Positions 4,326-5,896 of a stretch of DNA of 5,896 nucleotides are shown here, piece after piece (the first letter of the stretch is position 1; each line of letters begins with the position of its first letter). A program made the translations under genes and the position numbers. This DNA is from Dehalococcoidia bacterium (GTDB lineage Bacteria > Chloroflexota > Dehalococcoidia > SAR202 > UBA11138): NCBI GenBank assembly GCA_012270625.1, contig JAAXHZ010000311.1, positions 1-5,896 on the forward strand, given 5' to 3'. Under the pieces are notes generated by a model. That model was given only the letters and a program-made list of their open reading frames with translations. It searched no databases and was not told the DNA's origin.

Positions 4326-5896
4326 GTGAGGAACACTTCGACAAGCTCAGCGCAGGCCCCCCGTTCAAGCCGGGGACGGGCTCTGCTCAAGAGATACTTC
4401 GGCTACGACGACTTCCGCCCGCTTCAGGCAGAGATCATCGGCGCTGTGATGGACGGTCGTGATACCGTCGTGCTCATGCCCACCGGCGGGGGCAAGTCGC
4501 TGTGTTACCAGCTTCCGGCGCTCGCGCTGCCTGGCATCGCACTGGTAGTCTCCCCCCTGATCGCGCTGATGAAGGACCAGGTGGACGCTCTCAAGCGTAA
4601 CGGAGTTCCCGCCGAGTTCCTGAACAGCGCGCAGCCCTGGGAGGAGCGTCTCAGAGTCCAGCGGGCGGCGTTCCAGGGCGATCTCAAGCTGCTGTACGTC
4701 GCGCCTGAGCGCATCGTTCAACCCGGTTTCCAGCAGTTCCTGAACTCTCTTGAAGTCAGCCTGATCGCCGTGGACGAGGCCCACTGCATCTCGGAGTGGG
4801 GACACGAGTTCAGGCCGGACTACCGCAACCTGCGAATACTCAGACAGCTGAGCGAAGACACGCCGTTCATCGCGCTCACCGCAACGGCCACTGAGCAGGT
4901 GCGCGATGACATCGAGAACCAACTGGGGCTGCGCGCGCCCGCAAGGTTTGTGGCCAGCTTCGACCGGCCCAATCTGAGATACAGCGTACTCCCAAGCAAC
5001 GACCGGTACGACGCGCTCGTGGGTATGCTCCGAGACCGTCCCCACGGAAGCGCCATAGTGTATCGCAGCTCCCAGAAGGGCACGGAGACCCTGGCAGCCG
5101 ACCTCGTAGAAGACGGAATACCGGCTGTGGCGTATCACGCTGGGCTGCCCAGAGAGACGCGGGCTGCCAACCAGGAACGGTTCGTGCGGGACGAGGCGCG
5201 CGTGATCGTAGGAACCGTAGCCTTCGGTATGGGCATAGACAAGCCGGACGTCCGTCTCGTCGTCCATTACGAGATGCCCTCGTCCGTAGAGCGATACTAC
5301 CAGGAGTCCGGTCGCGCGGGGCGGGACGGGCTGGAGTCGGACTGCGTTCTCTTCTACGGGCCTGGAGAGCGCGAACGCCACAGCTACCACCTCGACCGGA
5401 TGGATCCAGGCCCGGCGCGTGACTCTGCGATCGCGAAGCTATCGGCCATCAGCTCATATTGCCACGCTCCGTCTTGCAGACGCGCCGTGATACTGAGGTA
5501 CTTCGGCGAGGAGATCAAACAGGTCCATTGCGGCGCGTGCGACGTCTGTATGGGAGACACGTTTGACGCGACCATAATTGCCCAGAAGGTTCTGTCCGCT
5601 GTGATCAGGACCGGAGAGAGATTCGGCGCGGCGTACGTCTCTCAGGTTCTCAGAGGCGCCAAGACCAGACAGACTGAAGAAAGGGGCCACAGGGATCTTT
5701 CCGTGTACGGAATCGTCGACGACTTCACTGACTCTGTGCTCCGAGACATCATGTCGTCTCTGGTAAGCGCCGGGCTGCTCTGCCGGAGTGAAGGAGAGTA
5801 TCCGACACTCTCGGTGACGCCCGGGGGCCGGGAGTTTTTACGTGACAGGCAACGGATCGATCTGCCCATATTCGAGAGCATGAAGTCGGCGCGCAG
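4326..5896 (+). CDS. recQ: ATP-dependent DNA helicase RecQ (5' part; continues past window end)
   Basis: A superfamily 2 helicase that unwinds DNA 3' to 5' in recombination and replication-fork repair. The 523 visible residues hold the full motor: LLKRYFGYDDFRPLQ (20-34, motif 0), Walker A MPTGGGKS (51-58), DEAH (150-153), TATAT (185-189), AFGMGIDKP (299-307) and QESGRAGRDG (326-335) with the arginine finger region. Then comes the zinc region CRRAV-LRYFGE (from Cys384) with CGACDVC (Cys402, 405, 408), one residue longer between the first two ligands than I recall for E. coli. The RQC winged helix follows (about 410-510), with RFG-YV-VLRG and GH-L-VYG. Any HRDC domain is cut off. GTG at 4326 is the first usable start; no ATG exists before motif 0 and there is no Shine-Dalgarno. 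Codons 4-9 are encoded by a dispersed repeat, giving an unconserved Ser-rich N-terminus. Confidence 0.97.
   Translation, partial: MRNTSTSSAQAPRSSRGRALLKRYFGYDDFRPLQAEIIGAVMDGRDTVVLMPTGGGKSLCYQLPALALPGIALVVSPLIALMKDQVDALKRNGVPAEFLNSAQPWEERLRVQRAAFQGDLKLLYVAPERIVQPGFQQFLNSLEVSLIAVDEAHCISEWGHEFRPDYRNLRILRQLSEDTPFIALTATATEQVRDDIENQLGLRAPARFVASFDRPNLRYSVLPSNDRYDALVGMLRDRPHGSAIVYRSSQKGTETLAADLVEDGIPAVAYHAGLPRETRAANQERFVRDEARVIVGTVAFGMGIDKPDVRLVVHYEMPSSVERYYQESGRAGRDGLESDCVLFYGPGERERHSYHLDRMDPGPARDSAIAKLSAISSYCHAPSCRRAVILRYFGEEIKQVHCGACDVCMGDTFDATIIAQKVLSAVIRTGERFGAAYVSQVLRGAKTRQTEERGHRDLSVYGIVDDFTDSVLRDIMSSLVSAGLLCRSEGEYPTLSVTPGGREFLRDRQRIDLPIFESMKSAR
4334..4357. repeat. Dispersed repeat with core CTTCGACAAGCTCAG
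   Basis: The stretch has the 15-base core CTTCGACAAGCTCAG (4336-4350) followed by CGCAGGC, a well-known short interspersed repeat in many bacterial genomes; the reverse complement reads CTGAGCTTGTCGAAG and translates as ALSLSK. Here it lies inside the 5' end of recQ, where its forward frame encodes Thr-Ser-Thr-Ser-Ser-Ala. Recognition rests on memory of the motif; only one copy is in this window. Confidence 0.6.

Noticed and set aside
4180..4368. Minus-strand frame containing ALSLSK
   Set aside because: This is the usual spurious translation of the TTCGACAAGCTCAG repeat.
4365..5390. Long minus-strand open frame of 341 codons
   Set aside because: It is antisense to recQ, whose plus frame carries every helicase motif; the minus product has no recognisable domain and reflects GC-rich codon structure.

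Overview
The window is moderately GC-rich bacterial chromosome with ordinary housekeeping and transport genes, two unrecognised proteins and two dispersed palindromic repeats. The repeats are of the kinds whose chance translations read SPRPSPRGRG and ALSLSK. Together with a full OppD/OppF pair, a TTG-started apt and a probably leaderless recQ, they would suit an environmental Chloroflexota-like (SAR202/Dehalococcoidia-type) genome. That placement is an impression from protein style and repeats, not a measured result.

The left half is read on the minus strand. From right to left it holds apt (2612-3124, adenine salvage), a 359-nt gap with a hairpin repeat nested in shorter repeats, a stand-alone cyclic-nucleotide-binding-like domain protein (1746-2252), a 195-nt gap with a clear sigma-70-type promoter and an inverted repeat over its -35 box, then oppD (552-1550) and the 5' part of oppF (1-530, cut by the window edge). 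oppD and oppF are the two ATPases of one oligopeptide/dipeptide-type importer. Its permease and binding-protein genes are not in view.

The right half is read on the plus strand, divergent from apt. It holds two unrecognised proteins (3316-3648 and 3691-4284, probably co-transcribed), then recQ (4326 to the window end). recQ has an intact helicase core, zinc-binding region and RQC winged-helix domain and is cut at the right edge. Its GTG start lies 6 nt after a perfect TATAAT, and its first codons are encoded by a dispersed repeat.

I see no tRNA, rRNA, CRISPR array, transposase or phage gene. No clearly new multi-gene system is visible. The most unusual signals are regulatory or repeat-related: the recQ start, the operator-like site before oppD, the repeat cluster before the cNMP-domain gene, and overlapping hairpins before apt. 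The unrecognised gene pair is the main candidate for uncharacterised biology.
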